Source: a bacterium (GTDB lineage Bacteria > Hinthialibacterota > Hinthialibacteria > H5-UNCL2). From it: a stretch of DNA of 64,000 nucleotides. Each line of letters opens with the position of its first letter. Position 1 is the first letter of the stretch. The DNA lies in the NCBI GenBank assembly GCA_015075175.1, contig JABTUV010000001.1, positions 1,012,501-1,076,500 of the forward strand, given 5' to 3'. Below the pieces are notes generated by a model. That model was not told the origin of the DNA. It worked only from the letters and a program-made list of their open reading frames with translations, and made no database searches. The translations under genes and the position numbers were made by a program. Below are positions 48,992 through 59,289 of the stretch, in pieces.

Positions 48992-49999
48992 CTATTCTAA
49001 GACGAACACCAGCTCGGCCGAGAGATACTGCGCCGTGCTGCCGCCGCCTGATCCGCCCTGCTGCAGCTGCAGGCCGATGGCGTCGCCGAAATCCACCCGG
49101 TACTTGTCCGCCAGCATCGAACCTACACCACCGGCGGACCAGCGCGTGTTTTCTGGCGGCGCCGCCACTCCCTCGCCGTCCCACCAGTTGGAGACCGCCT
49201 GCCCAGCGATCAGCGGGTTGATCCGAGGCTGCTTAGTCGTGGCGCTGCTTTGGATCACATTGTGCCTGAACCGGCAATCCACCAGATAGCCCCTGCCACA
49301 CCCCCAACGAGAGAAGGGCGTCCCGAGGGACGTGTTGCCCAGTAGGTCGGTGCCGTTCGAGAGCCCGCCGTAGGCCGCAAGAAATGCATAGTAGTCCAGG
49401 CGCACGACCATCTCGGGCCGACCGTAGTAGAGCGCGTCCAGGCTGGCCGGAAGCTGGGCTCCAGCAATACCCAGGTAGTCGTCGTTGATCCCGATGCAAA
49501 GCCCGTAGTAGGTGTCATCGCCGCTGGTGTACTTGAGCGGGGCTCCCGGAGCAATCACGGCGGCCAGCCCATTTTCGGAGGAAAGCTCAAGGACGTGGTT
49601 GGCCATTGCGCACCACGTAACGGGCGTAGGTGAACCGTCGTCCACGGTCGTCCCCGGCGTCTCCGGGAAGGTCGGGGCCGAGGTCCCTGTCGTGCCTCCC
49701 TTCACCGCCATGTACAGAATCCCAGCTTCCTTGATCACAGTCCCCTCGCTCACGCCCGTACTGTTGCCGGGCCGCCCCGACGGATCCGAGAAGTTGGTCG
49801 GACCGGAGCAATAGAGGTTCTTTGGGACCGCGTCGTACTTGGCGGAATCGACGGCGATCCACCGATCCATCCACTGGCCGCGCAACGACTCCACCAGCGA
49901 GCCATGAGTGATCTTCTTCGTCTTGCCGGCCTGATACAGGGCCAAAAGGTCGGCGGCGTTCGCCGAAGTCGTCTCTGGCAGGTTGTAAATTTTCGCCAT
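48992..49999 (-). CDS. Phage structural protein, beta-rich, function unknown
   Basis: The 335-residue product begins MAKIYNLPETTSANAADLLALYQAG, then is rich in Gly, Thr, Trp and aromatic residues (FSRWGCGRGYLVDCRF, ENTRWSAGGVGSMLADKYRVDFGD). The N-terminal motif is common in phage tail-fibre or spike-associated proteins. It is likely a tail or receptor-binding component, between the exported PKD-like protein and the internal proteins. Confidence 0.6.
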   Translation of the reverse strand: MAKIYNLPETTSANAADLLALYQAGKTKKITHGSLVESLRGQWMDRWIAVDSAKYDAVPKNLYCSGPTNFSDPSGRPGNSTGVSEGTVIKEAGILYMAVKGGTTGTSAPTFPETPGTTVDDGSPTPVTWCAMANHVLELSSENGLAAVIAPGAPLKYTSGDDTYYGLCIGINDDYLGIAGAQLPASLDALYYGRPEMVVRLDYYAFLAAYGGLSNGTDLLGNTSLGTPFSRWGCGRGYLVDCRFRHNVIQSSATTKQPRINPLIAGQAVSNWWDGEGVAAPPENTRWSAGGVGSMLADKYRVDFGDAIGLQLQQGGSGGGSTAQYLSAELVFVLE

Positions 50000-50001
50000 G
50001 A

Positions 50002-51159
50002 TTACCTCAGAACTTGATCCGGGTGGACCAGCCGATTGCTATAGATGGTTTTTCGCCGCATGATCCCGTCTAATACGCCGCTCATCGTGACCTCAATGAT
50101 CGCCCCCGGTCCGTAGCGCGGGTATCCCGCGATCTGGCTGGGAATCTTGGCCAGAGTAACCAGGTACATACCCAGCTCGACTGGAGAAACGTCACAAACC
50201 CGGGTGTCGGCGATGGCGGCGCCCACCAGGATCGTCATTACTGCTTCCGGCGTCTCGGGCAGATAGGCCGCCGCTCCTGTCCCGTTATGGACCAGCACGC
50301 CGTAGGCGAATGGGCCTCCGGGACAGAACCGTAGGTCCTGGTCCCAAGGGTCTATGGACCATCGCCCGCCCGAGGTCTCCCAGAACGACCGTTCCACATC
50401 CGCCTGAATCGTCACTTCGATCTCGGCCTCTTCCGTCGCCGTAGTCCAGGTGTCGTAGGCGGAGAATCGCACCGCGTAGGCTCCGATGGCCGCGTATGTG
50501 TGCGCGGTTGTCCCGGAAGCCCCGAAGACGTTGCCGCCGAGCGCCGTCCAGGTGAAGGCGTCGTAAGCCTCATTGACAGGCAGCTCCCATTGAATGCGCA
50601 GCCATCCGCCGGTAGCGCCAGGCGCCGTACTGGTGGCCTGCCAGACCATCGTGGCCGACAACGGGTACTCCCCGCTCGTGGGCGTGAGTGAAATGGAAAT
50701 CTCCACCGCCCCGGGCGTCGGCGTCGGCGTCGGCGTGGCCGTGGGGGTGGGCGTATGCGTAGGCGTAGGCGTGGGCGTGGGAGTCGGACTAACGGCGATA
50801 AAAGTCGTCTGCGCGTGCTGCTGCTCGACTTCATTCCAAAATACCGCCGTCACCGTCCACGTGCCGCCGGACAGATAGGTATGCGTGGCGCTGATGGTCG
50901 CGGTAGCCCCAGAGAGCGGACCGAAAACGTGCACATCGCCGAAGTTCGACCCCTCTCCGCCCTCAAAGTACAGGGCATAGCCGACGAGAGAGCCGACCGT
51001 GGTCGTCGCCGACACCGTAAGCGTGGCGTCTACCGGCGTGGTCCCGCTGGCCGGCGTCAGCGAGTCGATGGAGACCACGAGGTTTTCGCCTCCGGCGCCC
51101 CAGCCGGGCAACGGAACAAAGATCAGGCACAAGATGAATGGCATCAAGCACTTACGCAT
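50002..51159 (-). CDS. Exported protein with two PKD-like domains and Thr-Pro repeat linker
   Basis: The 385-residue product has a signal peptide (residues 1-21, ending GWGAG). Two immunoglobulin-like PKD domains (LTPASGTTPVDATLTVSA and LTPTSGEYPLSATMVWQA) are joined by a run of about 14 Pro-Thr/Pro-Ala dipeptides. A C-terminal beta domain follows. AGAAGG lies upstream of the ATG. An exported, Thr-Pro-linked protein in a late phage operon is unusual; it may be displayed on the lysogen surface or be a virion adhesin. Confidence 0.75.
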   Translation of the reverse strand: MRKCLMPFILCLIFVPLPGWGAGGENLVVSIDSLTPASGTTPVDATLTVSATTTVGSLVGYALYFEGGEGSNFGDVHVFGPLSGATATISATHTYLSGGTWTVTAVFWNEVEQQHAQTTFIAVSPTPTPTPTPTHTPTPTATPTPTPTPGAVEISISLTPTSGEYPLSATMVWQATSTAPGATGGWLRIQWELPVNEAYDAFTWTALGGNVFGASGTTAHTYAAIGAYAVRFSAYDTWTTATEEAEIEVTIQADVERSFWETSGGRWSIDPWDQDLRFCPGGPFAYGVLVHNGTGAAAYLPETPEAVMTILVGAAIADTRVCDVSPVELGMYLVTLAKIPSQIAGYPRYGPGAIIEVTMSGVLDGIMRRKTIYSNRLVHPDQVLR

Positions 51160-51214
51160 GTTAGCACCTTCTTTCAATATTTTCGCACACATACTACTAT
51201 ACCGAAGCCGGGTG

Positions 51215-52413
51215 TCAACTCGGCGCCATCTGCCCGCCGACTTCCGGCGAGACCATCGCCAGTCTCCCGATCACGGCGTTTCCCCGCATCACCACACCGT
51301 CCACGCTGATTGGGTCTGCCACGGGCGCCTCGGAAAGGTCCGCGTTGTCTTTTTCCACCACGGCCCGACTGCCGTCTCCGATCTGCCTGATCCAGGTCCG
51401 CGCGGCCAGGTAGCGGTTACGTGCGATGGTCAGCCCCTCTACGTTCATGTGGGCGATCTCGGCGTCGTACCCCGGCCCGCGGTCGGCCCCGTTCCAATTG
51501 TACAGAAAGATGTTCTCGCGGATTACGGTGTTGAGGCAGGATTCGGCTCCGCCCTCCGAGGACACTACCAGCCCGCTGTCGTTGCCCACGAACACGTTCC
51601 TGATCCACTGCGTACTGTTCGCGTTCAAGGCATATCCACCCTTGCCCCAGTTGCCGACGATTACGTTCTCGATGATCGAGGCGCCGTGGGCGTTGAAGTC
51701 CACGGCGATACCCCCCGAGTCCTCGTTTTTGGGCGAAAGCGCCGCCGCACATCCGGTGATCCGGTTGCCCTTGAACGTCCACAGAATGAACGGATGGGCA
51801 GGATCGGTCTCGGTACGGCGTCCGTCATTCAGGTGCAGCCCGCAGGCCGCGTTCCCGAGCGCGCCGGGCGTTCCCGCCAGTCGGTTGCATTCGGAAATGA
51901 GACAATTTTCTACCAAGCCGTATCCACCCCAACCGGAGGCTGCCCGCGTCTTGTAGGCGGATACTCCCGCCTGCCCGCAACCGCGGATGGTGCAGCCTGA
52001 GACCACCAGGCGGTCGCCTGGAACGGTCGCTGCCGTGAACAGCACGCCCATGCCGCCCACGTCGAGAATGGTGCACCCCTGGATTAGCACCAGACGCAGC
52101 CTGGGACAGCGAGCACCGTCAGATGGGCTCTGGTCGAATCAGGGTCATTCGCCGCACTGCCCCGGATGGTGCAGCCCTCGATGGTGATGTCCCGACCCCT
52201 CGACGTGATGGCGCGAAACGCCGATCCGTCAAATTCGCATCTCGAAAGCGTGACGTTTTTCGCCTGGGTTCCGAGGATCAGGTGGGAACCGCGGTCGTCT
52301 GGTATGGTCGGCCCTGCTGCGAAGCGGCATCGCTCCAGCCGCACGTCCGGCGAGTTGACGATGACCTGGCCGGCATAAGTTTGGTCCGAATACACTCCCG
52401 AAGCTAGGATCAT
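51215..52413 (-). CDS. Right-handed beta-helix tail-spike-like protein, frameshifted
   Basis: About 398 codons of parallel beta-helix repeats: VRLERCRFAAG, VTLSRCEFDGSAF, ITIEGCTIRGS, then in the second frame MLIQGCTILDVGG, LVVSGCTIRGCGQ, LVENCLISECNR and IIENVIVGNWGKGG. The break at about 52090 (LAVPG into LRLVLIQGCT) needs one indel. Such proteins bind or cleave cell-surface polysaccharide. No catalytic residues are identifiable. Confidence 0.75.
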
Positions 52414-52787
52414 CGCGCCTTCTCCCCCATCTCGGTCGTCGCGTCTCCCCGCACCGCCCGTAGCCTCTCCAAACGCGCATTAACCTCACTTGCCTCCTTA
52501 CTTGCGCTCTCAATAGCGGCCTCGCCATAACGCGCCTTCAAGGCTACAAGGAACGCCCGCGCCGTGGGCGTCGCTCGCGCGATGCAAAGGGCCGCCAGCA
52601 CGTTGTCGATCACCAACGTCGCAGGTTCGCGGTCGATATAGACCGCAAGCTCCTCCGGTACACTTACATACGAGGAGGCTTCCACTATGGCGACGTCGCC
52701 ATTGGCCAGGCATAGCGACCCGACGCAAAGGATTGCCGCCAAAACAGACGCCGCCAGTATGGAGGCTGGATAGATTAAACCTTTCAT
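52410..52787 (-). CDS. Small exported phage protein, unknown function
   Basis: The 125-residue protein has an N-terminal hydrophobic segment (YPASILAASVLAAILCVGSLCLA) that is a signal peptide or anchor, and a helical C-terminal half rich in Ala, Glu and Arg. The ATG overlaps the fibre stop (TGATG) and its own stop overlaps the beta-helix start by 4 bp. Confidence 0.6.
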   Translation of the reverse strand: MKGLIYPASILAASVLAAILCVGSLCLANGDVAIVEASSYVSVPEELAVYIDREPATLVIDNVLAALCIARATPTARAFLVALKARYGEAAIESASKEASEVNARLERLRAVRGDATTEMGEKAR

Positions 52788-54538
52788 CAATCCCCACTCC
52801 CGAAAGCGGTCAAACTGTCTAGTACATACCAGACAGTCGCCGTGGTCGTTCCCGTCCCAGGCGTTCCATTCATGTAGACCGAAATGATGTCGCCATTACC
52901 GAAGGTGTCCACGCCGCGGTCCTGAAAGCTCCCCGCTGGGTGAGAGCTAGGATTAACTTCGTAAACCGTCACACCATTCTTGCGGATTTGGTAGGTGTTC
53001 GTCGATCCAAGGTCCGCCGTACTGTTGACCAGCGTGATACCGACGATCGACCCTGCCCCGGGGCACACAAATCCATAGGTGGAGCTGGTTTCAACTCCGT
53101 TATAGTCCGCGTAAGCGTTCTCCCGCGTGATCACGAACTCCACGTTCAGCGGGGCCGCCCAGGTCTTACCCGTGCCGGTTGGCGTCACGTCCCCAGCTAC
53201 GTCCAAATCATCACTCAGAACGAACTTGCCCGGGTTATCGTCCCACTCCAGGTATTCCGCGCCTTGATCGAAGTAAAGATAATCGTCATCGCTGATCGCG
53301 GCGTTGCCGACGTACACGGGGCCGGAGAAGCGCGCTATATCTCCAGCGGCATCGCCGAACCACGAATCTCCCGTGGTTCCGAGCGTGCCATTGATCTCGA
53401 ATAGGTAGGTCGTCGGGTTCGTGTTGTTGATACCGACCTTTCCACCCTTGATCGTAAATTCGTTACGGTATGTACCCCATGTACTCAGCGTCGAGAGTAT
53501 CGCCCCGTTGGTAGACCATCCAGTCGATCCTCCAGGCGTACGAATGCTGAAGAGTACGTGATCGGGGCTATTATCACGCCAATAGATTTCGTTGCTGTCG
53601 CCGGAGAGCCGGTGATACCCCGAGAAGTTGCTGCTGCCGCCATATAGCGTACCGTCTGACATCGAGGCATTACCCGACCCGTCGAAGAGGAAGGTCTTCC
53701 ACACAGACCCAGCATTGTTCCACAGACGAAACGCCGCCTGATTGTAGCCGGCGGATCCGCCCACGCTCATGCTCATCTTGGCGAAGGGATACGAAGCCGT
53801 GTCGGGTCTTGTGCCGATGAGCACGTCATTGAGCGCGGTCCAACCGCCTGTCACATACTGGGTGGTGTTGACATGAAAGTTTCCCTGGAAACTACTGACC
53901 GTGCCTACCTGCAACGAAGCGGTGGTGACCTTTCCGCTAACTGTCAGGTTCCCGCTGATAGTCCCGCCGGTCAGAGGCAGATAGGTGGTCGCCAATTCCA
54001 ACGTGGATTTGGCCGCTGCCAGGTCGTCAAGGTGGGTGGCATACCCAGACCACCTGTACGCCTTGAACAGCACGGTCTCTGGAATGTCGGCCTCTACCAG
54101 CGACCTGAAGGAGGGGTAACCATTCCCAATTCCACTGGCTGGACCGGCAAACACATAATTCGCGGCCTGCATGACCAGCGCCAGCTGTTGATCGCTGATG
54201 GACAGAATCTCAGTCGCGCTCGCCAGACTGACGGGCGGGTGAAGCGCCGCCGTCACATCTTCCAGCGTGGCGAGTTCCGCACCGCCCTTCCATCCCTCCA
54301 TCATGCGCAGTGCCGGTACGGTCGCGCCCATTACCAGTGCCGCATAAATCTGCTCGAAAGCGCCTTGCGCCGTGCGCCAGTCATGGGTGTCGCCCGAAAA
54401 ATCCGTCGCCGCCTCCAGCGCCGGAGTCGCCGGGCGCACCTGCCAGCCGGCCACCTCGGCGTGGCACATCTGCGGGCTGCAGCCGCGCAGAACCAGGGCG
54501 GCAAGCCCCAGCAACCACAGCCTGACTCTGCGCCTCAT
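52787..54538 (-). CDS. Tail fibre / receptor-binding protein
   Basis: The 583-residue product has a short hydrophobic N-terminal stretch with a Cys (LVLRGCSPQ), a helical region, and then a long fibre-type body with repeated beta motifs typical of phage tail fibres: YLPLTGGTISGNLTVSGKVT, VGINNTNPTTYLFEINGTLG and ISDDDYLYFDQGAEYLEWDD. The C-terminal roughly 130 residues form a beta-sandwich-like receptor-binding head. Its start overlaps the previous stop by 4 bp (ATGA). Confidence 0.8.
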   Translation of the reverse strand: MRRRVRLWLLGLAALVLRGCSPQMCHAEVAGWQVRPATPALEAATDFSGDTHDWRTAQGAFEQIYAALVMGATVPALRMMEGWKGGAELATLEDVTAALHPPVSLASATEILSISDQQLALVMQAANYVFAGPASGIGNGYPSFRSLVEADIPETVLFKAYRWSGYATHLDDLAAAKSTLELATTYLPLTGGTISGNLTVSGKVTTASLQVGTVSSFQGNFHVNTTQYVTGGWTALNDVLIGTRPDTASYPFAKMSMSVGGSAGYNQAAFRLWNNAGSVWKTFLFDGSGNASMSDGTLYGGSSNFSGYHRLSGDSNEIYWRDNSPDHVLFSIRTPGGSTGWSTNGAILSTLSTWGTYRNEFTIKGGKVGINNTNPTTYLFEINGTLGTTGDSWFGDAAGDIARFSGPVYVGNAAISDDDYLYFDQGAEYLEWDDNPGKFVLSDDLDVAGDVTPTGTGKTWAAPLNVEFVITRENAYADYNGVETSSTYGFVCPGAGSIVGITLVNSTADLGSTNTYQIRKNGVTVYEVNPSSHPAGSFQDRGVDTFGNGDIISVYMNGTPGTGTTTATVWYVLDSLTAFGSGD

Positions 54539-54900
54539 GCCGCCAGTCTCCTTACGATGGCCTCGACCCGCGAGTCGGTGCGAATCCCCTGCCCGTCCTG
54601 GTCGTAAACCAGGAACGTGCCTTCCGCGCTATCCACCACATCGACCTGCTCGCACGGCCACAGCACGCCGTGAACCAGAACCCAAATCTCGTCGAAGCCC
54701 CCGCCCTCCACCAGCTCCCATGCTGTCCCGTTCCAGGTCGCCGCGATCCGATATTGATTCCACCACTCAAAGCCCCCACCGCCTCCTGCCTCACTCTCTC
54801 CCAGAGGCAGAGCGTTGATCCGCGCCTCCAGCGCCGCCAGCCGCTGTAAGATTCGCCGGACCTCCAGCGGACTGCGCGGCTCGCGCACACCCGACACCAT
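54535..54900 (-). CDS. Phage hypothetical protein upstream of the tail fibre
   Basis: The 121-residue product has an N-terminal helix (VRRILQRLAALEARINAL), a Gly-rich spacer and a beta domain with Trp/Tyr (FEWWNQYRIAATWNGTAWELVEGG). It is possibly a fibre-attachment or chaperone-like protein. ATGA overlap with the fibre gene. Confidence 0.6.
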   Translation of the reverse strand: MVSGVREPRSPLEVRRILQRLAALEARINALPLGESEAGGGGGFEWWNQYRIAATWNGTAWELVEGGGFDEIWVLVHGVLWPCEQVDVVDSAEGTFLVYDQDGQGIRTDSRVEAIVRRLAA

Positions 54901-57371
54901 TTGCGAAATTCCCCCAGCGAGAGGAACGTACCCCGCAGCCGCTCCTCCTGCCAGCCGTCCCCAGGCTCAACCGCCCGCAGGATGATGGCGAAAACTGGCC
55001 CCGCACGCGCGGTCGCACCAGGTAGTTCAGCCCGCCCACCCACATCCGGACGCCCGCCCGCCGCCGACACTACCGCCTCTCCTGTCTCCGCGAGACCACC
55101 GACCACCGAACGCGATTCACTTCGTCGGCGAGAGTGCCGGCCAACTCGACCAGCAGGCCGTCGCGCAGACCGGCTCGATCCGCAGTCAGCGGTCCGTAGA
55201 CTACCCAGCTGTCGAAGGACAGCCCGTCGTCCCAGGCCGCCATGCCCGCTTGGTATCGGCGCAGATACCCGTCCCGGCATCCGAGCAGCACTCGCCGCTG
55301 CCTCTTCCACCGCCTCCAGCCGAGGACAAAGGCTCGTGGCGTAGTCGTGGCGCACAGGCCAGTAACTCCGGTGCTCCAGGTCGAACCAGTAGTGAGTCTC
55401 GGCTACCCCGCCCTCTATCGGAGTCAGGTAGAGATGGATACCGCGCCACGCTACGTCGTAGGCCAGGGACACGGTATGAGTACTGGATCAACGCGCCCGA
55501 ACTCGCCTGGCAGTCTCTGGTCGGAGATTCTCCGAGCGCCGGCCCTGACCCACCCACGTACAGGCCGCTCCTGGCCAGGAAATAGGTCCCCGCCGGGCGC
55601 TGCACCATGCCTGCCCGGAATCACGCCTACCTTGCGGGAAACAGCATCGAGCCCCGCCGGCCGCCGGGTCCCCGCGCATCACCCACAGGCTGTTCTCGCA
55701 CCCCACGAGCATGTAGTCGTCGGAGTGCGGCATGAGCGCAGTGATCTCCTGGCCCAATGTTCCGGCGTCGCTGGCCGGCCCGGCGACGGGCCGCTGGGCG
55801 TCGCCTGCGTCGGCCCCTGCGTAGTCTAGGTCGTAGGGATCGCCCTGGCGCGTCATGTACCAGGCGTGGTCTCGCGCCAACACCAGGCGGTCGCGGTAGA
55901 CCGCCAGGAGTCCGCAGCCCCCGGGCACCTGCCCTGTACGCGCAATCCACGGCTCCAGGCTGCCTGTGGCCGAGTCGTATACCTTGGGCACGCGCTCTAC
56001 GCGCAGCGTGCAGTCGCCTTCCCCAATCTCGGCTCCAGCCAGCAGGACCAGCTCGCCTGGGCGCACATTGATGATCCGGTAGGTTCCCGGGGCGACCGCA
56101 TCCGCCTGCCCGTCGGTTCGAGGCAGAATGATAGCCCCGTGGTTCTCCTGGTCGATGCCCAGCGCGGTCCAATCGGAGATCGACGCCGCCGTAACCTTGG
56201 CGCCTTCCGAATCCACGGCCACGCTGCACGCCACATCGTTTACCCGGCGGTCGCCGTAGTCGGCGATAAACACCTGCTGCAGGCGTTCGGCGGACGCCAG
56301 CGAAGCCTCGGCGAGGAGTGACGCTCCGGAAATCTCGATGGGATCGTCGTTCTCGTCGGTGATCGCATCGCCGTCTTCAGTCTCCAGGTAGTCGCCGGTC
56401 ACTTCGTCCAGCTCGCCCAGGACGTTCTCAGCGTAGAGTCGCCCGTCCGCGCTGGCCACAACCGCCGTCCGGTGCACTTCCTCGCCCTCCACGTCGTGAT
56501 AACGGATCGACCAGGTCGTGATCGCCGCAGCCACAGCCTCCTGAAAGGAGGTGACCATCCAGCCTACCGCGGATCCGGTGAACGCGGGTGAGGCTACCGC
56601 TTCTCCCACGCGCACTCCATTGACGTAAGCGACGAAGTTGGACCCCCTGATCTCCAGTCGCAGCGTCAGGTACTGATCCAGGTCCCCGCCGTCCGCCGGC
56701 ACAACTGTAAAGTCGGCGAACCCATCGTCCCGCAGGCGGTTGAACCCGAACTCGGATGTCCAGGTCCCGGCATCGGTATTGGCGTAAACGCTGAACGTCG
56801 CCGACTGCCGAATAGCGTCGGAGTTCGGGCTGTCCATGCACGCCAGGAGCGTAAGCGCTCCATTCTGCGTCCACTCCTGGGGCACCACCGTAGCCTCCAG
56901 GACGTAGGGCCGCGCGCGATCTATCCGGTGGCTGTCGCTCCAGGCATACGCCGCCCAGTCGCCCCCGCCAATACCGCCGGACCCCCAAACCCCAAGACCA
57001 ACGCCTTCAATCGGCTCGATCTCGGTCGGCGCGCCATAAGGCGACTCCGGGTCATAGGCGGGCCGCCAGCCGTCGCCTGGTGCGGTTCTCCCGTCCTTGA
57101 GGTTCTCCACATGCGTCGTGAGCGTCTCCCGCCTAACCATCGAGACGCACTGGAGCATTCGCACGGGGCCGCCCACCCCCACGCGCTGGGCAAAGGCTTT
57201 CGCCAACCCCGGCCGCGAGCCGCCCCGCAGCCGGCCCGGGACCGCGCCATAGGGCCACACATTCATGCAGTCCGGCGTAGTGAAGGGAGGCTGAAGCCAG
57301 AAGGGTCGCTTCCGATCCAGTCCCCCATCGGGGAACTGCGCCTCCAGAATGGAGAACTTGGGCTCAGGCAT
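54900..57371 (-). CDS. Large phage tail/stopper-type structural protein, C-terminus frameshifted
   Basis: The intact part (57371 to about 55640) encodes about 575 residues: an N-terminal segment (PDGGLDRKRPFWLQPPFTTPDCMNVWPYG) that lists the vertex-binding region, a LamG-like insert (GTWTSEFGFNR, LEIRGSNFVAYVNGVRVG) and a propeller-like region (GLLAVYRDRLVLARDHAWYM, LMPHSDDYMLVGCENSLWVM). Downstream, FLARSGLYVGGSG, IHLYLTPIEGGVAETHYWF, RDGYLRRYQAGMAAWDDGL and VFAIILRAVEPGDGW continue the protein in other frames, needing about four indels (near 55640, 55520, 55290, 55060). It resembles the long tail-hub proteins of environmental podoviruses. The exact 3' end is uncertain. Confidence 0.7.
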
Positions 57372-57631
57372 CAGGCCGTAGGCCCGCCTCCGTTGGCGTC
57401 GAAGTCGCATTCATCGTGGTCTCCGATGTTGATGTAGAGAGCCGCGTTGATGTCGGTTGCCCCGCGCTTGATGAAGAGGCATCCCGCCGCGTAGCCCGCC
57501 GTGCCGTCTTCGGGCACAGTGTCTCCCCACGCAAGGAGAAACCCTTCTCCATCGTGGAGGATGCCGCCGCTGGTCCCCGCAGCGCCGTGCCGCGCCAGCC
57601 CACGCTGTCCGAATAAGTTGATTGGATTCAC
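57371..57631 (-). CDS. Small phage structural protein
   Basis: The 86-residue beta-rich product begins at a GTG (GTGA overlap with the upstream stop) preceded by GGGAG, and ends where the tail protein ATG begins (TGATG). Segments LLAWGDTVPEDGTAGYA and ALYINIGDHDECDF suggest a small decoration or tail-accessory protein. No family recognised. Confidence 0.55.
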   Translation of the reverse strand: MNPINLFGQRGLARHGAAGTSGGILHDGEGFLLAWGDTVPEDGTAGYAAGCLFIKRGATDINAALYINIGDHDECDFDANGGGPTA

Positions 57632-57906
57632 TCGCAGTCTCCCTTCTTTTCGATGGCCCTCATAAGGGCGTCCCAGTGCTCCTCGGGCATGACTACCCAC
57701 CCGCCGATGTCCTGGCGCGCCGGGTCTCCCGCCACCCGCAGCGGCGCTACCAACGCCTTGGTGTTTTCCACCACCCGGCCCGGATAGCCGGGGTGCACGA
57801 TCACATAGCGCGTTTCAACGCGCGGCCCCATCGTCCCCAGGCTGATGCACCCCAAGCTCAGCCAGGAGATCAGCATCAGGAGGGCGCAGACGCTCATCCG
57901 GCCCAT
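57628..57906 (-). CDS. Small lipoprotein, possible outer-membrane spanin
   Basis: The 92-residue product has a hydrophobic N-terminus ending in a Cys (ISWLSLGC), a near-lipobox for lipidation, then a short periplasmic domain. Its first codons overlap the end of a tiny membrane-protein gene in another frame, the same arrangement as Rz/Rz1 spanins. Function is inferred from this arrangement. Confidence 0.6.
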   Translation of the reverse strand: MGRMSVCALLMLISWLSLGCISLGTMGPRVETRYVIVHPGYPGRVVENTKALVAPLRVAGDPARQDIGGWVVMPEEHWDALMRAIEKKGDCE

Positions 57907-58003
57907 GCTTCTCGACCCTGTACCTTTCCGGAGCCGTCCTAACGAACAGCTCCTTGTAAACCGCCGCCAGGAGTTGTACGACCCATACGATCCATGCCCT
58001 CAT
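57815..58003 (-). CDS. Tiny membrane protein overlapping holin and lipoprotein genes
   Basis: A 62-residue product: one N-terminal membrane segment (AWIVWVVQLLAAVYKELF) and a charged tail. Its ATG overlaps the holin-like stop (ATGA), and its 3' third overlaps the lipoprotein gene in a different frame. It may be the inner-membrane partner of a compact spanin pair, though it is much shorter than classical Rz. Confidence 0.5.
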   Translation of the reverse strand: MRAWIVWVVQLLAAVYKELFVRTAPERYRVEKHGPDERLRPPDADLLAELGVHQPGDDGAAR

Positions 58004-58272
58004 TGTCCCGTGCCGTCCTCTTGCGAGTCCGCCAGGTCGATGATCGCCTTGATCCGGGCCGCCCAGCTGGTGAGCCCGCCCGAACCACCGTCTGCGATCC
58101 CCTGCCCCAGCACGAACGCACAGACCACGCCCGCGATGGCCAGAATCTGGTCGTTGGACAGCGACAGCGTGCTCTGCCCGACGATCACGAGTACCGCAGA
58201 GACACACAGCACGAACTTCCTCCCGCCCAGTCCCCCGATGAACGCCTGAATCCTTTCGGCTACCGATTGCAT
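58000..58272 (-). CDS. Holin-like two-helix membrane protein
   Basis: A 90-residue protein with two predicted membrane helices (KFVLCVSAVLVIVGQSTLSL and ILAIAGVVCAFVLGQGIADGG) and charged ends, the size and topology of a class II holin. It lies directly before the tiny membrane protein and lipoprotein genes. No endolysin gene is visible in the window. Confidence 0.65.
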   Translation of the reverse strand: MQSVAERIQAFIGGLGGRKFVLCVSAVLVIVGQSTLSLSNDQILAIAGVVCAFVLGQGIADGGSGGLTSWAARIKAIIDLADSQEDGTGQ

Positions 58273-58288
58273 ATTGCTCTCCCTTCCA

Positions 58289-59289
58289 TCACGGAAATTG
58301 CCCGTTGTAGGTCACAATAAAACTCCCGCGCGCGCGCACGCCCCGCAGGAGCGACTCTGTGTCCCCATCGCCGTTATAGCCCAGATAGCGCGGCGCGTGA
58401 TGTCGCAGGTCGTGCTCGATACTGGCGGCCAACCGCTCCCTAAAGAGCGCGGAATGCGCCCCCGGACGGTCCGTGATCTGGATTTCCGCCGCCGCCAAGC
58501 AGCTCTCCATGACGGTCTCGCCGTGGAAGGGGTCTCCCAGGGGATAGGGCGCCTCCTCCGTCAACTCCGGCGGCACGATGCTGTAAGGGAACGACAGCAC
58601 ATACGTCAGGTCCGGCACGGGGCACACCAGGAGCTCGAATCGCTGTACGGTGGTTCCTGCCGATGCCCCCAGAGAACAGGGGCGCACGGCGCAGTAGCGC
58701 GGTCGCCCTGGCGAGTCGTCGATGCGGCGCAGATTCCTTATCTGCGGCTCCCCTACTACCCACACCTCCGGCCACCCCATCTCCGACTCGATGGTGACCT
58801 CTCCGACCATGCCCCCGAATCCAGTCGGCAGGCGGTAGACGCCGTCCGCCGAAAGCGAGAACTCCGCATGGTCCAGCATCGAGGCATCTCCACGCACGTA
58901 GACCACCGAGTCGGCCAGGGCGAGCTGACTGGACCGCCGCAGAATCTCCCATTGCCCAGCACCATCGACCTCGATGCTGTAGCCCACCATCTCCTCGACC
59001 ATCGGCCCCGTCTCAAAGGCACTCAGCGTGAGATACACGCGCGTCTCGTCGTTCTCCTCGTCGTAGGCCTCGCCCGTCACCACGTAGTCTCCAGGCGCCA
59101 GGTCCTTCCACGCATTGAAGCGGCCGTCGGTCGCAAGAAACTCCACTCATGCCCTCGAAGTAGAACTGGCGCATACCGCTGCGCAGCGCCTGGAGATCTC
59201 CGCCAGCTGCGTAGCATCCCAGCCGTCGGGTCTACTCCGTAGCTAGGAAGTGCCCGATGGCCGTGGTCAGATCCGCAGGTGATCTGCAC
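58289..59289 (-). CDS. Phage head-tail adaptor-type protein, frameshifted N-terminus
   Basis: The intact C-terminal 285 residues contain APGDYVVTGEAYDEENDETRVYL and DLTYVLSFPYSIVPPELTEEAPYPLGD, ending RGSFIVTYNGQFP. Upstream, fragments DLTTAIGHFLAT, DATQLAEISRRC and MRQFYFEGMSG lie in different frames, and HEWSFLRPT in a third, so the first roughly 50 residues need three indels. The order relative to capsid and tail genes and the helical N-terminus fit an adaptor or stopper. The true start is approximate (GTG near 59289). Confidence 0.6.
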
